Part shown: one piece after another, positions 49,912 to 59,332 of the stretch
How positions within the stretch are numbered: position 1 is the first letter of the stretch
How the letters are laid out: the number at the start of each line of letters is the position of its first letter
Assembly: GCF_024707505.1 (NCBI RefSeq)
Contig: NZ_CP102604.1
Coordinates: 3,844,001 to 3,908,000 of the forward strand
Reading direction: 5' to 3'
From: Pantoea sp. SOD02
GTDB taxonomy: Bacteria > Pseudomonadota > Gammaproteobacteria > Enterobacterales > Enterobacteriaceae
DNA: 64,000 bases
Position numbers and translations under genes: made by a program
The notes under the pieces: generated by a model
Told to the model about the DNA's origin: nothing
Databases searched by the model: none
Seen by the model: only the letters and a program-made list of their open reading frames with translations

Positions 49912-50925
49912 TTATTTGGCGTAGAAATCCGGACGCGGCGGCATGGTAACCGGCTCGATTGCGCCGCTGTTCTGCGCTTTCTGGCAGGCATCGGCGGCCA
50001 CGGAGGCAGCGAAACCATCCCAGGCAGAAGGTCCGGTAAGTTGGCCGTCTTTCACGTCATTAATAAACGCTTGCAGCTCAACGTCATACGCATCGATGAA
50101 ACGATCTTTCCAGTCGGTCAGCAGCGGCACACCGAGACGCGCGTTTTTGCGTGTTTGGATCGCCGAAGGCTCAGGCAGCTTAGCGATGCCCTCTTCGCCC
50201 ACCACTTCACACTGAATGTCATAGCCGTACGCACAGTTAACGAAGATCTCCACGTCAATGCGGATACCTTTCTGCGTTTCGAACAGCACGATTTGCGGAT
50301 CTTTCAGCTTGGCGTGAGACTTCGACGTGGTACGCGGGAACACCACCTGCACGGTTTTGTAGTCGTCTTCCGTCAGCCAGCGCAGCACGTCCAGCTCGTG
50401 AATCAGAGTGTTGGTGATCGCCATGTCGGTGGTGTAATTCTCGCCGACGCTCTGGTTGCGGTGTGCGCAGTGCAGCATCAGCGGCTCGCCGATTTCACCG
50501 TCGGTAATCACTTTTTTCAGCGCGCGATAGCCGGAATCGTACGGACGCATAAAGCCAACCTGCACCAGACGTTTACCGTGTTTGATCTCGGCATCGACAA
50601 TGCGACGGCAACCTTCCGCGCTCAGCGCCAGCGGCTTTTCACAGAACACCGGTTTGCCGGCCGCGATTGCCGCCAGCGTGAACTCTTCGTGGGTCGGATC
50701 CCAGGATGTCACCAGCACGGCGTCAACGTCTGGCGAGTTGATCACCTGATGACCATCCTGATAAACCTCGGCTTCGATATTCAGACGTTGCAGCGCAGCG
50801 CGCGCACCTTCCACGTTGATATCAGAAACTGCCACCACTTTCGCACCCTGCAAAACGTTATTGCAGCGACGAATGTGTTCCTGACCAATTGCACCGGTAC
50901 CAATTACACCGAGTTTGAGCGTCAT
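49912..50925 (-). CDS. iolG: Myo-inositol 2-dehydrogenase
   Basis: A 337-residue Gfo/Idh/MocA-family dehydrogenase that starts myo-inositol breakdown by oxidising it to 2-keto-myo-inositol with NAD. The Rossmann motif is [15 protein letters not shown], and the catalytic lysine is in [18 protein letters not shown] and [16 protein letters not shown] segments fit the C-terminal domain. The start at 50925 gives the natural N-terminus [11 protein letters not shown]; the frame stays open 83 codons further upstream, inside iolD, and is not used. Confidence 0.96.
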   Translation of the reverse strand: MTLKLGVIGTGAIGQEHIRRCNNVLQGAKVVAVSDINVEGARAALQRLNIEAEVYQDGHQVINSPDVDAVLVTSWDPTHEEFTLAAIAAGKPVFCEKPLALSAEGCRRIVDAEIKHGKRLVQVGFMRPYDSGYRALKKVITDGEIGEPLMLHCAHRNQSVGENYTTDMAITNTLIHELDVLRWLTEDDYKTVQVVFPRTTSKSHAKLKDPQIVLFETQKGIRIDVEIFVNCAYGYDIQCEVVGEEGIAKLPEPSAIQTRKNARLGVPLLTDWKDRFIDAYDVELQAFINDVKDGQLTGPSAWDGFAASVAADACQKAQNSGAIEPVTMPPRPDFYAK

Positions 50926-50969
50926 AATTACACCTGTAGATGTAGAGTCGGAAGAGTAAGGGTTAAGCA

Positions 50970-50989
50970 AGGCCGACGAACGCCGGCCT
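50970..50989 (-). other. Intercistronic hairpin between iolD and iolG
   Basis: AGGCCG and CGGCCT arms around an 8-base loop in the 73-base gap. The poly-T run precedes it on the coding strand instead of following it, so on the iol mRNA it is not a standard terminator; it may stabilise the upstream iolD segment. Confidence 0.4.
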
Positions 50990-50998
50990 AAAAAAGAT

Positions 50999-52933
50999 TT
51001 AGTACTTACGTGCTTGTTCGATATGCACGTTAAGGTTATCGGCCACTTTTTGCGTGCGCGTGGACGTCGAGGTTTGCGCCACGCCGACGTGCCACCAGCT
51101 GAAGTATTTGTGCACCATGGTTTTTGGCAGCACTTTGATGTCGAACAGCACGGAAACGGTCTGCTTCTGCGCATCGATCAGCGCGGCTTCCAGCTGCTCA
51201 AGCGTGGTGATGCGGTAGGTTTTGCAGCCGTAACCGCCGGCGATTGCCGCGAAGTCCACCGGCACAAAGCCGCCATCCAGCTTGCCGCCTTCCGGATTAC
51301 GGAAGCGGAACTCGGTAGTGAAACTGTCCATGCCGTGTTCCATCTGCAGGTTGTTGATACAACCGTTGGTCATGTTATCCAGTAGCACCACGTTGATTTT
51401 CGCCCCTTCCTGAATCGACGTGACCAGCTCGGAATGCAGCATCATGAACGAGCCGTCGCCGACCATGACGTAGACTTCACGCTGCGGCTGCGCCAGCTTC
51501 ACGCCCAGCGCGGCATTCACTTCGTAACCCATGCAGGAGTAGCCGTACTCAACGTGGTACGAGTTGTAATCTTTGGTGCGCCACACGCGTTGCAGGTCGC
51601 CCGGCAGACTGCCCGCTGCCGCGACAATCACCGCATCCTTTGGGAGCTGCTCGTTTAAGGTGCCCAGCACGCTGCTCTGCGTCAGCACCGATTTCGTCAG
51701 GCGCTCAAACTCCGCAAACAGCGCTTCGCGATCGGCGTGGTCGGCGATTTCCGGAATGAAATCGTCGGTGTTGTAGGTCGCGGCATAGACGCGCTGCGTC
51801 TCTTTCAGCAGCTTGCTTTGCGACAGCTCAATCTGGCCGCCCCAATGGTTTTCGAAACCTTTCAAACCACTTTCCAGCGCGGTTAAACCTTCACGCGCAT
51901 CCGCCAGCAGCTGCACCGCATCCAGCTTGTAGCTGTCGAAGTTGCTGACGTTGAGGTTCAGATAGCTGACATCCGGATTCTGGAAAATCCATTTCGACGC
52001 GGTGGTGAAGTCGGTGTAACGCGTACCGATACCAATCACCAAATCGGCCTCTTTTGCCAGCAGGTTGGCCGCCAGACAGCCGGTTTCGCCCACGCCGCCG
52101 ACATTCAGCGGGTGATCGGAAACGATGGTGCCTTTACCGGCCTGAGTTTCGGCAAATGGGATGTTGAAGCGCTCGGCAAATTTCAGCAGCGCATCACCAG
52201 CGTCGGAATATTTCAGGCCGCCACCGACAATGATCAGCGGCTTGTGTTTGCGTGCAATCAGCGCCAGCGCATCTTCTAATTGCGCGGCGGTTGGCAGACG
52301 GCGATCCAGACGGTGCACACGCTTCTGGAAGAAGTATTCCGGGAAGTCCCAGGCTTCGCCCTGCACGTCCTGCGGCAGCGCAATCGTCACCGCGCCGGTT
52401 TCTGCCGGATCGGTCAACACGCGCAAGGCGTTGATGCAGGCGGTCATCAGCTGCTCTGGACGGCTAACGCGATCCCAGTATTTGCTTACCGCGCGGAACG
52501 CGTCGTTGGTGCTGATGCTGAGATCGTGGCTCTGTTCGATCTGCTGCAAGACCGGATCCGGTTGGCGCGTGGCGAACACATCGCCCGGCAGCAGCAATAA
52601 AGGAATGCGGTTGGCAGTCGCGGTGGCGGCAGCGGTAATCATATTGGCCGCGCCGGGACCGACCGATGAAGTACAGGCGATAATCTGACGACGCAGCGAC
52701 TGCTTGGCAAAACCAATGGCGGCGTGCGCCATGCCCTGCTCGTTACGGCCCTGATGCACCACCAGATCGCCGCTATCCTGCTCCAGCGCCTGTCCCAATC
52801 CCAGCACGTTGCCGTGACCGAAAATGGCAAAAATGCCTTTCACAAACTTGGTTTCAACGCCGTCAACGTTCAGGTATTGGTTATCAAGAAATTTTACCAG
52901 CGCCTGTGCCGTGGTGAGTCTGATTGTGCCCAT
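50999..52933 (-). CDS. iolD: 3D-(3,5/4)-trihydroxycyclohexane-1,2-dione hydrolase
   Basis: A 644-residue thiamine-diphosphate enzyme that opens the inositol ring, giving 5-deoxyglucuronate. Features include [20 protein letters not shown] near the start, a central NAD/ThDP-binding fold, and the ThDP motif [16 protein letters not shown]...NMTNGCINN (about 500-540). AAAGGAAGAAG precedes the ATG. It is the first gene of the leftward iolDGE unit, divergent from iolC, with repeated TTTCATTTCA-type motifs in the intervening region. Confidence 0.96.
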   Translation of the reverse strand: MGTIRLTTAQALVKFLDNQYLNVDGVETKFVKGIFAIFGHGNVLGLGQALEQDSGDLVVHQGRNEQGMAHAAIGFAKQSLRRQIIACTSSVGPGAANMITAAATATANRIPLLLLPGDVFATRQPDPVLQQIEQSHDLSISTNDAFRAVSKYWDRVSRPEQLMTACINALRVLTDPAETGAVTIALPQDVQGEAWDFPEYFFQKRVHRLDRRLPTAAQLEDALALIARKHKPLIIVGGGLKYSDAGDALLKFAERFNIPFAETQAGKGTIVSDHPLNVGGVGETGCLAANLLAKEADLVIGIGTRYTDFTTASKWIFQNPDVSYLNLNVSNFDSYKLDAVQLLADAREGLTALESGLKGFENHWGGQIELSQSKLLKETQRVYAATYNTDDFIPEIADHADREALFAEFERLTKSVLTQSSVLGTLNEQLPKDAVIVAAAGSLPGDLQRVWRTKDYNSYHVEYGYSCMGYEVNAALGVKLAQPQREVYVMVGDGSFMMLHSELVTSIQEGAKINVVLLDNMTNGCINNLQMEHGMDSFTTEFRFRNPEGGKLDGGFVPVDFAAIAGGYGCKTYRITTLEQLEAALIDAQKQTVSVLFDIKVLPKTMVHKYFSWWHVGVAQTSTSTRTQKVADNLNVHIEQARKY

Positions 52934-53080
52934 ATGCTTCTTCCTTTACATGCTGGTACCTGCGGCGAGGTACATCGCGGTTCGGGTAAAAACTGCCGTT
53001 CACGGCGCCCGCGGATTAAGTGAAACGTGAGGCGATTATAAACAAATATTTTTTTCATTAAACACGATTACAGAAGAAAC

Positions 53081-53090
53081 ATTTCATTTT
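53081..53090. promoter_or_regulatory. Candidate IolR (RpiR-type) operator, iolD side
   Basis: ATTTCATTTT, a near copy of the TTTCATTTCA motif shared by the iol regulatory regions, 148 bases upstream of iolD. Confidence 0.4.
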
Positions 53091-53188
53091 GCGATGGAGA
53101 TCAAATTCAGCAATGAAACGTGGGCTGCGCGAGACGCAAAAGGGGGAAAAGTGGAACAGTAAAAGGTCATTTGCCGGTCATAACGAAA

Positions 53189-53198
53189 TTTCATTTCA
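53189..53198. promoter_or_regulatory. Candidate IolR operator, central
   Basis: TTTCATTTCA in the longer context GAAATTTCATTTCAC, where GAAATTTC is itself an inverted repeat overlapping the motif. Confidence 0.45.
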
Positions 53199-53338
53199 CT
53201 TCAGTAGCTTCCTTGATTCGCCAGCACTTTCCTGAGACCTGGCTCACAAGCCTGACTATCACTGAAACTCTCGGTGAATGCGCGGCCGCTTTGCGGCTTC
53301 GTCAGAGTTTTACCTGGCTCACAAAATCGTGATGGATG

Positions 53339-53348
53339 TTTCATTTCA
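53339..53348. promoter_or_regulatory. Candidate IolR operator, iolC side
   Basis: TTTCATTTCA, identical to the central copy, 135 bases upstream of the iolC start. Confidence 0.45.
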
Positions 53349-53482
53349 TATTGAATTTGGAATTTTTATTCCTCATACTGCGACCAAAGCCAATCAGGCA
53401 CCTTGAGAACCCGGAAGCAAAGCGCTCGACGTTGGGCGGCAGCGCCCGCAGTGTCTGCTTATCACAGAAGGAAACAATAGGT

Positions 53483-55396
53483 ATGAGTACACAACAGAAG
53501 CGGCTTGATGTGATTTGTATCGGACGCATCGCCGTCGACCTCTACGGTCAGCAAATTGGATCACGTCTGGAAGATATGACCAGCTTCAACAAATATCTCG
53601 GCGGATCTTCCGGCAACGTGGCCTACGGTACGGCCATTCAGGGCCTGAAATCGGCGATGCTGGCGCGTGTAGGTGACGAACATAACGGCCGCTTTTTGCG
53701 TGAAGAGCTGCAACGTGCAGGCTGCAACACCGATGGCCTGATTACCGATAAGCATCGCCTGACCGGGCTGGTGATCCTCGGGATCAAAGATGAAGAGAGC
53801 TTCCCGCTGATCTTCTACCGCGACAACTGCGCCGATATGGGGCTGGTGCCGGAAGATATTAACGAAGAGTTCATCACCTCTTCACGTGCGGTCGCCGTTA
53901 CCGGCACGCACCTGTCGCATCCACAAACGCGCGCCGCAGTATTGAAAGCGCTGGAAATCGCCAAACGCAACGGCCTGCGCACCGCGCTGGATATCGATTA
54001 TCGTCCGGTGCTGTGGGGACTGACTTCCCTCGGCGACGGCGAAACGCGTTTCATTGAATCGGGCGAAGTGACGCAACAGCTGCAGGAAGTGCTGCACTAT
54101 TTCGATTTGGTGGTCGGAACGGAAGAAGAGTTCCATATCGCCGGTGGCAGCACCGATACGCTGACCGCGCTGAAAAATGTGCGTAAATCGAGCCAGGCCA
54201 CATTAGTTTGCAAACGCGGTCCGCTGGGTTGCGTGGTGTTTGAGGGCGAGATCCCGGATAGCTGGGAACAGACCAAACTGCAGAGCGGCGTGCGTGTAGA
54301 AGTACTCAACGTGCTGGGCGCGGGCGATGCCTTTATGTCTGGCCTGCTGCGCGGCTGGTTGAACGATGAAAGCTGGGAGCAAGCGTGCCGTTACGCCAAC
54401 GCCTGTGGCGCATTGGTAGTGTCGCGCCACGGCTGCGCACCAGCGATGCCAACCAAAGAAGAGCTGGATGATTTCCTCAGTCGCGATAAAGACGTGAAAC
54501 GTCCGGATCTCGATGCGCGTCTCAATCACCTGCATCGCGTTACCACGCGTAAACAGCAGTGGCCTGAGCTGAATGTCTTCGCCTTCGACCATCGCAAGCA
54601 GTTGGCTGATATGGCGCGCGAAGCGGGCGTCAGCGAAGAGCGGATTCCACAATTGAAACTGCTGCTGCTACGTGCAGCAGAAGAAGCGGCTAACGAAGCC
54701 GGTCTGAATGAGAAGAGCGGCATCCTCGCGGATACCACTTACGGCCAGAAAGCGCTGAACGCGATTACCGGTAAAAACTGGTGGATTGGGCGTCCGATTG
54801 AACTGCCAAGTTCACGTCCGCTGCGCCTGGAGCACGGCAACATCGGCTCGCAGCTGGTCGACTGGCCGGCCGAGCACGTAGTGAAATGCCTGGTGTTCTA
54901 CCATCCGCACGACAGCGCTGAGCTGCGTAAAGAGCAGGATGAGCTGGTGCTCGATGTGTGGAATGGCTGTAACAAGAGCGGGCACGAACTGCTGCTGGAA
55001 CTGATTCTGCCGGAGAGCAATCCGGACCGTCATGAATCTTACTATTACGACATGCTGAGCCATTTCTACAGCCTTGGCATTCAGCCGGATTGGTGGAAAC
55101 TGCCGCCGCTGTCTGCCGAGAGCTGGCAGGCGATCAGCGGACTGATCGAGCAGAACGATCCGCACTGTCGCGGCATTCTGTTGCTGGGCCTTGATGCGCC
55201 GGAAGAGACACTGAAAGCCGGTTTCGCCGCCGCCGCGCAAGCGCCGTGGGTGAAGGGTTTCGCGGTAGGTCGCACCATCTTCGGCCAGCCGTCACGCCAG
55301 TGGCTGCAAGGCGAGCTGGATGATAAAGCGCTGATTGAGACAGTTAAAGGCAACTACCTGCGATTGATCGGCTACTGGCGCGCTGTGCGCGGCTAA
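53483..55396 (+). CDS. iolC: Bifunctional 5-dehydro-2-deoxygluconokinase / DUF2090 aldolase-like protein
   Basis: A 637-residue fusion. Residues 1 to about 330 are a PfkB-family sugar kinase (CIGRIAVDLYGQQIG; GGSSGNVAYG; catalytic GAGDAF at 279-284), which phosphorylates 2-deoxy-5-keto-gluconate. Residues about 350-637 are a DUF2090 domain (FAFDHRKQLADMA...), a TIM-barrel related to tagatose-bisphosphate aldolases and likely to cleave the phosphorylated product in place of IolJ. Bacillus IolC is the kinase alone. The start at 53483 gives MSTQQKRLDVICIGR, behind AAGGAAAC. No separate iolJ is seen in the window, which supports an aldolase role for the fused domain. Confidence 0.95.
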   Translation: MSTQQKRLDVICIGRIAVDLYGQQIGSRLEDMTSFNKYLGGSSGNVAYGTAIQGLKSAMLARVGDEHNGRFLREELQRAGCNTDGLITDKHRLTGLVILGIKDEESFPLIFYRDNCADMGLVPEDINEEFITSSRAVAVTGTHLSHPQTRAAVLKALEIAKRNGLRTALDIDYRPVLWGLTSLGDGETRFIESGEVTQQLQEVLHYFDLVVGTEEEFHIAGGSTDTLTALKNVRKSSQATLVCKRGPLGCVVFEGEIPDSWEQTKLQSGVRVEVLNVLGAGDAFMSGLLRGWLNDESWEQACRYANACGALVVSRHGCAPAMPTKEELDDFLSRDKDVKRPDLDARLNHLHRVTTRKQQWPELNVFAFDHRKQLADMAREAGVSEERIPQLKLLLLRAAEEAANEAGLNEKSGILADTTYGQKALNAITGKNWWIGRPIELPSSRPLRLEHGNIGSQLVDWPAEHVVKCLVFYHPHDSAELRKEQDELVLDVWNGCNKSGHELLLELILPESNPDRHESYYYDMLSHFYSLGIQPDWWKLPPLSAESWQAISGLIEQNDPHCRGILLLGLDAPEETLKAGFAAAAQAPWVKGFAVGRTIFGQPSRQWLQGELDDKALIETVKGNYLRLIGYWRAVRG

Positions 55397-55419
55397 TGAT
55401 GCGTTCAATGATGATGAAG

Positions 55420-55443
55420 CGGCCCTGATGGGCCGTTTTTTTT
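55420..55443 (+). terminator. Rho-independent terminator after iolC
   Basis: CGGCCC and GGGCCG arms around TGAT, followed by eight T residues. Confidence 0.9.
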
Positions 55444-55461
55444 GGTCACGCACCTTGTCCA

Positions 55462-55485
55462 GGTCGCCATAAATGGCGACCCTAC
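55462..55485 (-). repeat. GTAG hairpin repeat (left partner of a pair)
   Basis: Perfect arms GGTCGCCAT and ATGGCGACC around AA, ending in CTAC; the foot faces the next copy 10 bases away. Confidence 0.85.
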
Positions 55486-55495
55486 GTGTCTGTTT

Positions 55496-55519
55496 GTAGG
55501 GGCGCCATTTATGGCGACC
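55496..55519 (+). repeat. GTAG hairpin repeat (right partner of a pair)
   Basis: GTAG foot, left arm GGGCGCCAT, right arm ATGGCGACC, spacer TT; one mismatch in the stem. Confidence 0.8.
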
Positions 55520-55566
55520 TGGTAACAGCATAACTCCCGCCCTGTTTGCCCCTCTTTTTGTGAGGC

Positions 55567-55586
55567 ATTTCATAAACCGATGAAAT
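55567..55586. promoter_or_regulatory. Candidate IolR autoregulatory operator
   Basis: A perfect inverted repeat ATTTCAT-N6-ATGAAAT in the promoter region of the RpiR-type regulator gene, about 100 bases before its start codon. A further ATGAAATTTT follows at 55611-55620. This is the best palindromic form of the motif found in the other iol regions. Confidence 0.55.
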
Positions 55587-55610
55587 AAGCGTCACGATGA
55601 TGTCAAACAA

Positions 55611-55620
55611 ATGAAATTTT
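55611..55620. promoter_or_regulatory. Second IolR-type motif upstream of the regulator gene
   Basis: ATGAAATTTT, a single copy of the half-motif 25 bases after the palindromic site and 65 bases before the start codon. Confidence 0.35.
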
Positions 55621-55684
55621 CCATCCATCTGGTACTATAGCGCTCATTATCCAGCCATATTTTCTTTTTTAGCGGGCCGAAGTA

Positions 55685-56530
55685 ATGACCAATAATCCAA
55701 CGCAATTAACCTTGTTACAGGACGAGATCCGTCGTCGCTATGAGACGCTGAGCAAACGCCTGAAGCAGGTGGCTCGTTATATCCTTGATAACAGTAACAG
55801 CATCGCTTTCGATACCGTTGCCTCTATCGCGCAACATGCGGATGTCCCCCCTTCCACGCTGATCCGCTTTGCCAACGCGTTTGGCTTCAGCGGCTTCAAC
55901 GAAATGAAACAGGTTTTCCGTCAGCACCTGATGGAAGAGACCGTGAACTACACCGAGCGCGCACGTCTGTTCCGCCAGACCGCCACCGACGACAGCGCCA
56001 CCTCACCCGAGAGCCCGGCCGAAATCCTCAACGTCTTTACCATGGTGAACAGTCAGGCGCTGCAACAGCTGGCGATGCAGGTCAATCCAGATCAGCTGAA
56101 TCGCGCGGTGAAAATGCTCGATGAAGCTGAGAACATCTACATCATCGGCCTGCGTCGCTCATTCAGCGTCGCATCGTATCTGGTGTATGCGCTGCGCCAT
56201 CTGGAGCGTCGTGCGTTCCTGATCGACGGCCTCGGCGGCATGTTCACCGAGCAGTTGAGCATGGTGAACCCGAAAGACGTGGTGATCGCCATCAGCTACT
56301 CGCCGTACGCGCGTGAAGCGGTGGAGTTGGTTGAGCTAGGCGCTAAGCGTGGTGCGCATCTCATCGCCATCACCGACAGCCAGGTCAGCCCGCTGGCCGC
56401 CTTCAGCGATGTGTGCTTTGTGGTGCGTGAAGCGCAGGTGGATGGCTTCCGTTCGCAGGTGGCTTCGCTGTGTCTGGCACAAACGCTCGCCGTATCGTTG
56501 GCGCTGAACAACAACGTCACCAGCGAATAA
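55685..56530 (+). CDS. iolR: RpiR-family transcriptional regulator of inositol catabolism
   Basis: A 281-residue RpiR-type regulator. The N-terminal helix-turn-helix domain (about 1-80) includes SIAQHADVPPSTLIRFANAFGFSGFNEMKQVF, and the C-terminal SIS domain (about 125-265) includes IYIIGLRRSFSVASYLVYALRHL and ISYSPYAREAVELVELGAKRGAHLIAITDS, which would bind a phosphorylated inositol intermediate. Its place between iolC and iolB makes an IolR role likely, though it is not related to the DeoR-type IolR of Bacillus. A motif repeated at all iol promoters is its probable operator. Confidence 0.88.
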   Translation: MTNNPTQLTLLQDEIRRRYETLSKRLKQVARYILDNSNSIAFDTVASIAQHADVPPSTLIRFANAFGFSGFNEMKQVFRQHLMEETVNYTERARLFRQTATDDSATSPESPAEILNVFTMVNSQALQQLAMQVNPDQLNRAVKMLDEAENIYIIGLRRSFSVASYLVYALRHLERRAFLIDGLGGMFTEQLSMVNPKDVVIAISYSPYAREAVELVELGAKRGAHLIAITDSQVSPLAAFSDVCFVVREAQVDGFRSQVASLCLAQTLAVSLALNNNVTSE

Positions 56531-56535
56531 CTCTC

Positions 56536-56559
56536 GTAGGGTCGCCATTCATGGCGACC
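56536..56559 (+). repeat. GTAG hairpin repeat
   Basis: GTAG foot with perfect arms GGTCGCCAT and ATGGCGACC around TC, 5 bases after the iolR stop and just before the terminator. Confidence 0.85.
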
Positions 56560-56566
56560 ACCCAAC

Positions 56567-56596
56567 AAAAAGGGCAGCCACCTGGCTGCCCTTTTT
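56567..56596. terminator. Bidirectional terminator between iolR and iolB
   Basis: A 13-14 base-pair stem (AAAAAGGGCAGCC and GGCTGCCCTTTTT) with a short ACCT loop, A tract on the left and T tract on the right. Confidence 0.9.
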
Positions 56597-56612
56597 TACG
56601 TTGGTGCGCATG

Positions 56613-57428
56613 TTACGAACGCGGATACTGGTCGCTGTTCACCCAGGCGTGATCTTTCTCCCAGGTAAATTTCCACAGACGTTTTGGACCCGCCATCACG
56701 TTGAGATAGTAGTTATCGTAACCGGCAATGGTCGCCACCGGATGATAACCACGCGGCACCGTCACCACATCGCGATTATATGGCGCCATGCACTCGTCGA
56801 GTGAACGGTCGTCGGTATAAACGCGCTGCATGGCGAAACCTGGTTCAGGATCGAAACGGTGATAATACGTCTCTTCCAGATAGGTTTCGTCCGGGCTGTT
56901 TTTCTGGTCGTGCTTGTGACTTGGGTACGAACTGGTCGCGCCTTCATCGGTGTACACTTCCACCACCAGCAGACTGTCGGCCTCTTTGTTATCCGGCAGA
57001 ATGTTGTGCACCAGACGCTGGTTACGCCCTTTACCACGCTGCTCAACGCCAACATCTTCCGGCGCAATCAGTCGCGCCGGCAGGTTGCCGCTGCTTGGTG
57101 CATTACACACCGCCAGCTCCAGATCGCTATCCGCATACACTTCCACTTCGTCGTTATGCGGGACGTACACCGAATAAGGTGGAATGCGTTCAAACGGCGA
57201 CAGACGTTTACCGAGATTGGGGAATTCGGCGTGACGGGTTTTCACCGAAGCGAAGCCCGCCACCAGCACCAGACACAACTCTTTGTCGCCACTGCTCAGC
57301 TTCAGGCTCTGCCCTTTTTTCAGCAGATAGGCATCAAAGCCGACGTATTCCCAGCCCGCGCTTTCCGGCGTGACGTGCTGAATACGGCCGTTGCTGTCGG
57401 GTTTTTGCGCTTTCGAAATCAGAGACAT
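56613..57428 (-). CDS. iolB: 5-deoxy-glucuronate isomerase
   Basis: A 271-residue double-cupin isomerase that turns 5-deoxyglucuronate into 2-deoxy-5-keto-gluconate. IolB motifs are visible: YPSHKHDQ (metal histidines) near residue 165, EETYYHRFDPEPGFAMQRVYTDDRSLDE, and VPRGYHPVATIAGYDNYYLNVMAG. Its start has AGGAGGAACAGG upstream. It lies 24 bases downstream of iolA, so iolA-iolB form a leftward operon. Confidence 0.96.
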   Translation of the reverse strand: MSLISKAQKPDSNGRIQHVTPESAGWEYVGFDAYLLKKGQSLKLSSGDKELCLVLVAGFASVKTRHAEFPNLGKRLSPFERIPPYSVYVPHNDEVEVYADSDLELAVCNAPSSGNLPARLIAPEDVGVEQRGKGRNQRLVHNILPDNKEADSLLVVEVYTDEGATSSYPSHKHDQKNSPDETYLEETYYHRFDPEPGFAMQRVYTDDRSLDECMAPYNRDVVTVPRGYHPVATIAGYDNYYLNVMAGPKRLWKFTWEKDHAWVNSDQYPRS

Positions 57429-57452
57429 CCTGTTCCTCCTTGTTGAGCGAAA

Positions 57453-58958
57453 TTAGCCCAGCGTCGGCATGCTGAACTCAGATACGGTCTGCTGACCGCT
57501 CGGCCAACGCACGGTGGCGGTTTTCATGCGGGTATAGAAACGCACGCCGTCTGGACCGTGCACGTTCAACGCACCAAACACCGAACGTTTCCAGCCGCCG
57601 AAGCTGTGGAATGCCATTGGTACCGGAACAGGCACGTTAACGCCAACCATGCCGGCTTCGACGTTTTGCACGAACTCACGCGCGGTGTGGCCGTTGCTGG
57701 TGAAGATGGCGCTGCCGTTACCGAATTCGTGGCTGTTCACCAGCTGCAGTGCGCTGTCGAAATCGCTGGAACGCATGATGCTCAGCACCGGTCCGAAGAT
57801 CTCTTCGCGCCAGATGGTCATATCCGAAGTCACGTTGTCGAACAGCGTGCCGCCAACGTAGTAACCTTCTGCATGGCCAGCAACCTGGATGCCGCGGCCA
57901 TCAACCACCAGCTTCGCGCCTTCCTGCTCACCTTTGTCGATGTAGCCCAGCACTTTCTTCTGGTGCGCAGCAGAAACCACCGGCCCCATTTCATTCTCTT
58001 CGGCACCTTTCTGGATGCCAGGACCGACGCGCAGCGCTTTGATCAGCGGCGTCAGACGCGCAATCAGCTTGTCTGCGGTGTCGTCACCAACGGCGACAAC
58101 AACTGGCAGCGCCATGCAGCGTTCACCCGCTGAACCAAACGCGCCGCCCATAATGGCGTTCACGGTGGCATCGAGATCGGCATCGGGCATCACGATGGCG
58201 TGGTTTTTCGCTGCGCCGAACGCCTGCACACGTTTACCGTGGGCGCTGGCAGTTTTGTAGATGTGCTCCGCCACGCCGGAAGAGCCGACGAAGCTGACTG
58301 CGGCGATACGCGGATCTTTGTACAGCTGCTCGGCATCTTCGTTAGACGAATGCACCACGTTGAATACGCCATCCGGCAGGCCGGCTTCTTTCAGCAGTTC
58401 AGCCATGCGCACAGAAGCCGATGGATCCAGCGCCGGTGGCTTGAGGATAAAGGTGTTACCGCACGCCAGCGCGATTGGGAACATCCACAATGGCACCATC
58501 GCCGGGAAGTTGAACGGTGTGATACCAGCAACAACGCCGACCGGTTGCATCAGCGAGTAGCTATCAACGCCGGTGCCGACGCTCGGTGAGTTCTCACCTT
58601 TAATCAGATGCGGAATACCGCAGGCATATTCGATCACTTCGATACCGCGCGTCAGTTCACCCAGCGCATCGGACCACACTTTGCCGTGCTCAGAGACGAT
58701 CAGTGCCGCCAGCTCTTCGCGATGTTTTTCCATCAGCGCTTTAAAGTTGAACATCACACGGGCACGACGCAACGGCGCGGTTTTCGACCATTCCGGGAAC
58801 GCGGCATGAGCGACTTCAATCGCCTTTTCCACTTCAGCAGCGGTGCTCTGCGTCAGTTCACGCACGACTTTGCCGGTCGCCGGATCGTACACGGGAATGG
58901 TTTCATTGCTGGCGCTGTGGGTAATTTTGCCGCCGATAAAGTTTCCTACGATAGTCAT
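57453..58958 (-). CDS. iolA: Methylmalonate-semialdehyde dehydrogenase (acylating)
   Basis: A 501-residue aldehyde dehydrogenase of the MmsA/IolA type, which converts malonate semialdehyde (and methylmalonate semialdehyde) to acetyl-CoA or propionyl-CoA. The catalytic Cys281 is in FGSAGERCMALPVVVAVG, a signature of CoA-acylating MMSDH, with GVVAGITPFNFPAMVPLWMFP and FVGSSGVAEHIY for NAD. AAGAGGCAAC precedes the start. It is the last enzyme of the inositol pathway and the first gene of iolAB. Confidence 0.96.
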   Translation of the reverse strand: MTIVGNFIGGKITHSASNETIPVYDPATGKVVRELTQSTAAEVEKAIEVAHAAFPEWSKTAPLRRARVMFNFKALMEKHREELAALIVSEHGKVWSDALGELTRGIEVIEYACGIPHLIKGENSPSVGTGVDSYSLMQPVGVVAGITPFNFPAMVPLWMFPIALACGNTFILKPPALDPSASVRMAELLKEAGLPDGVFNVVHSSNEDAEQLYKDPRIAAVSFVGSSGVAEHIYKTASAHGKRVQAFGAAKNHAIVMPDADLDATVNAIMGGAFGSAGERCMALPVVVAVGDDTADKLIARLTPLIKALRVGPGIQKGAEENEMGPVVSAAHQKKVLGYIDKGEQEGAKLVVDGRGIQVAGHAEGYYVGGTLFDNVTSDMTIWREEIFGPVLSIMRSSDFDSALQLVNSHEFGNGSAIFTSNGHTAREFVQNVEAGMVGVNVPVPVPMAFHSFGGWKRSVFGALNVHGPDGVRFYTRMKTATVRWPSGQQTVSEFSMPTLG

Positions 58959-59059
58959 GTCGTTGCCTCTTAGATGTGAAGTTCCCTGCAGATAGCCCGT
59001 TCGAACCGCGACGCTGCGTGTGCAGGCAATACTTAAAGCGTGCTATGAAGCTATCGTAA

Positions 59060-59069
59060 TGAAATGAAT
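59060..59069. promoter_or_regulatory. Candidate IolR operator upstream of iolA
   Basis: TGAAATGAAT, the reverse complement of ATTCATTTCA, 102 bases upstream of the iolA start. Confidence 0.45.
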
Positions 59070-59159
59070 TTTTCAAATACTTCTTTTTGGAAAATTTCCT
59101 TTTAGCGGCATGGATCGCATTTTTTCCGCCTGCGCTGACAGCCGGGTGCAAATCCGCCC

Positions 59160-59183
59160 GTAGCGCTTCCCTACTGGCGCTAC
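59160..59183. other. Hairpin in the iolA-iolI gap
   Basis: Seven-base arms GTAGCGC and GCGCTAC around a 10-base loop. It has no T tract and differs from the dispersed GTAG hairpin family; role unknown. Confidence 0.35.
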
Positions 59184-59272
59184 AGGTATGCCAAACCGCA
59201 TCACAGCTAAGCCGTTGCGCGCACAGAATTTGTGTCTGAAATCTAGCTTCCACATGCAACGCGAAACGAAAT

Positions 59273-59332
59273 ATGAAATTTTTGCGAGGCAGATCCAATA
59301 TCTGATATTTCATAATTCAATAATAATGAAAT
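59273..59332. promoter_or_regulatory. Candidate IolR operators upstream of iolI
   Basis: ATGAAAT at 59273-59279, then ATTTCAT at 59307-59313 and ATGAAAT at 59326-59332. The last two form an inverted pair with a 12-base spacer, against 6 at the regulator's own promoter, and they end 50 bases before the iolI start. Confidence 0.45.

Larger units (their letters stand above)
52934..53482. other. 549-base divergent regulatory region between iolD and iolC
   Basis: No convincing gene is present; the iolC frame is open further upstream (to 53336) but the credible iolC start is 53483. The region holds three copies of the TTTCATTTCA-type motif (53081, 53189 and 53339, listed separately) and a single ATGAAAC at 53113, all of which fit control by the RpiR-type regulator. 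An AT-rich patch at 53038-53065 may hold a promoter. Confidence 0.6.

Noticed and set aside
59160..59183. Hairpin GTAGCGC...GCGCTAC as a member of the GTAG repeat family
   Set aside because: It begins with GTAG, but the arms differ and the GTAG is part of the stem, not a foot; kept as a separate hairpin.
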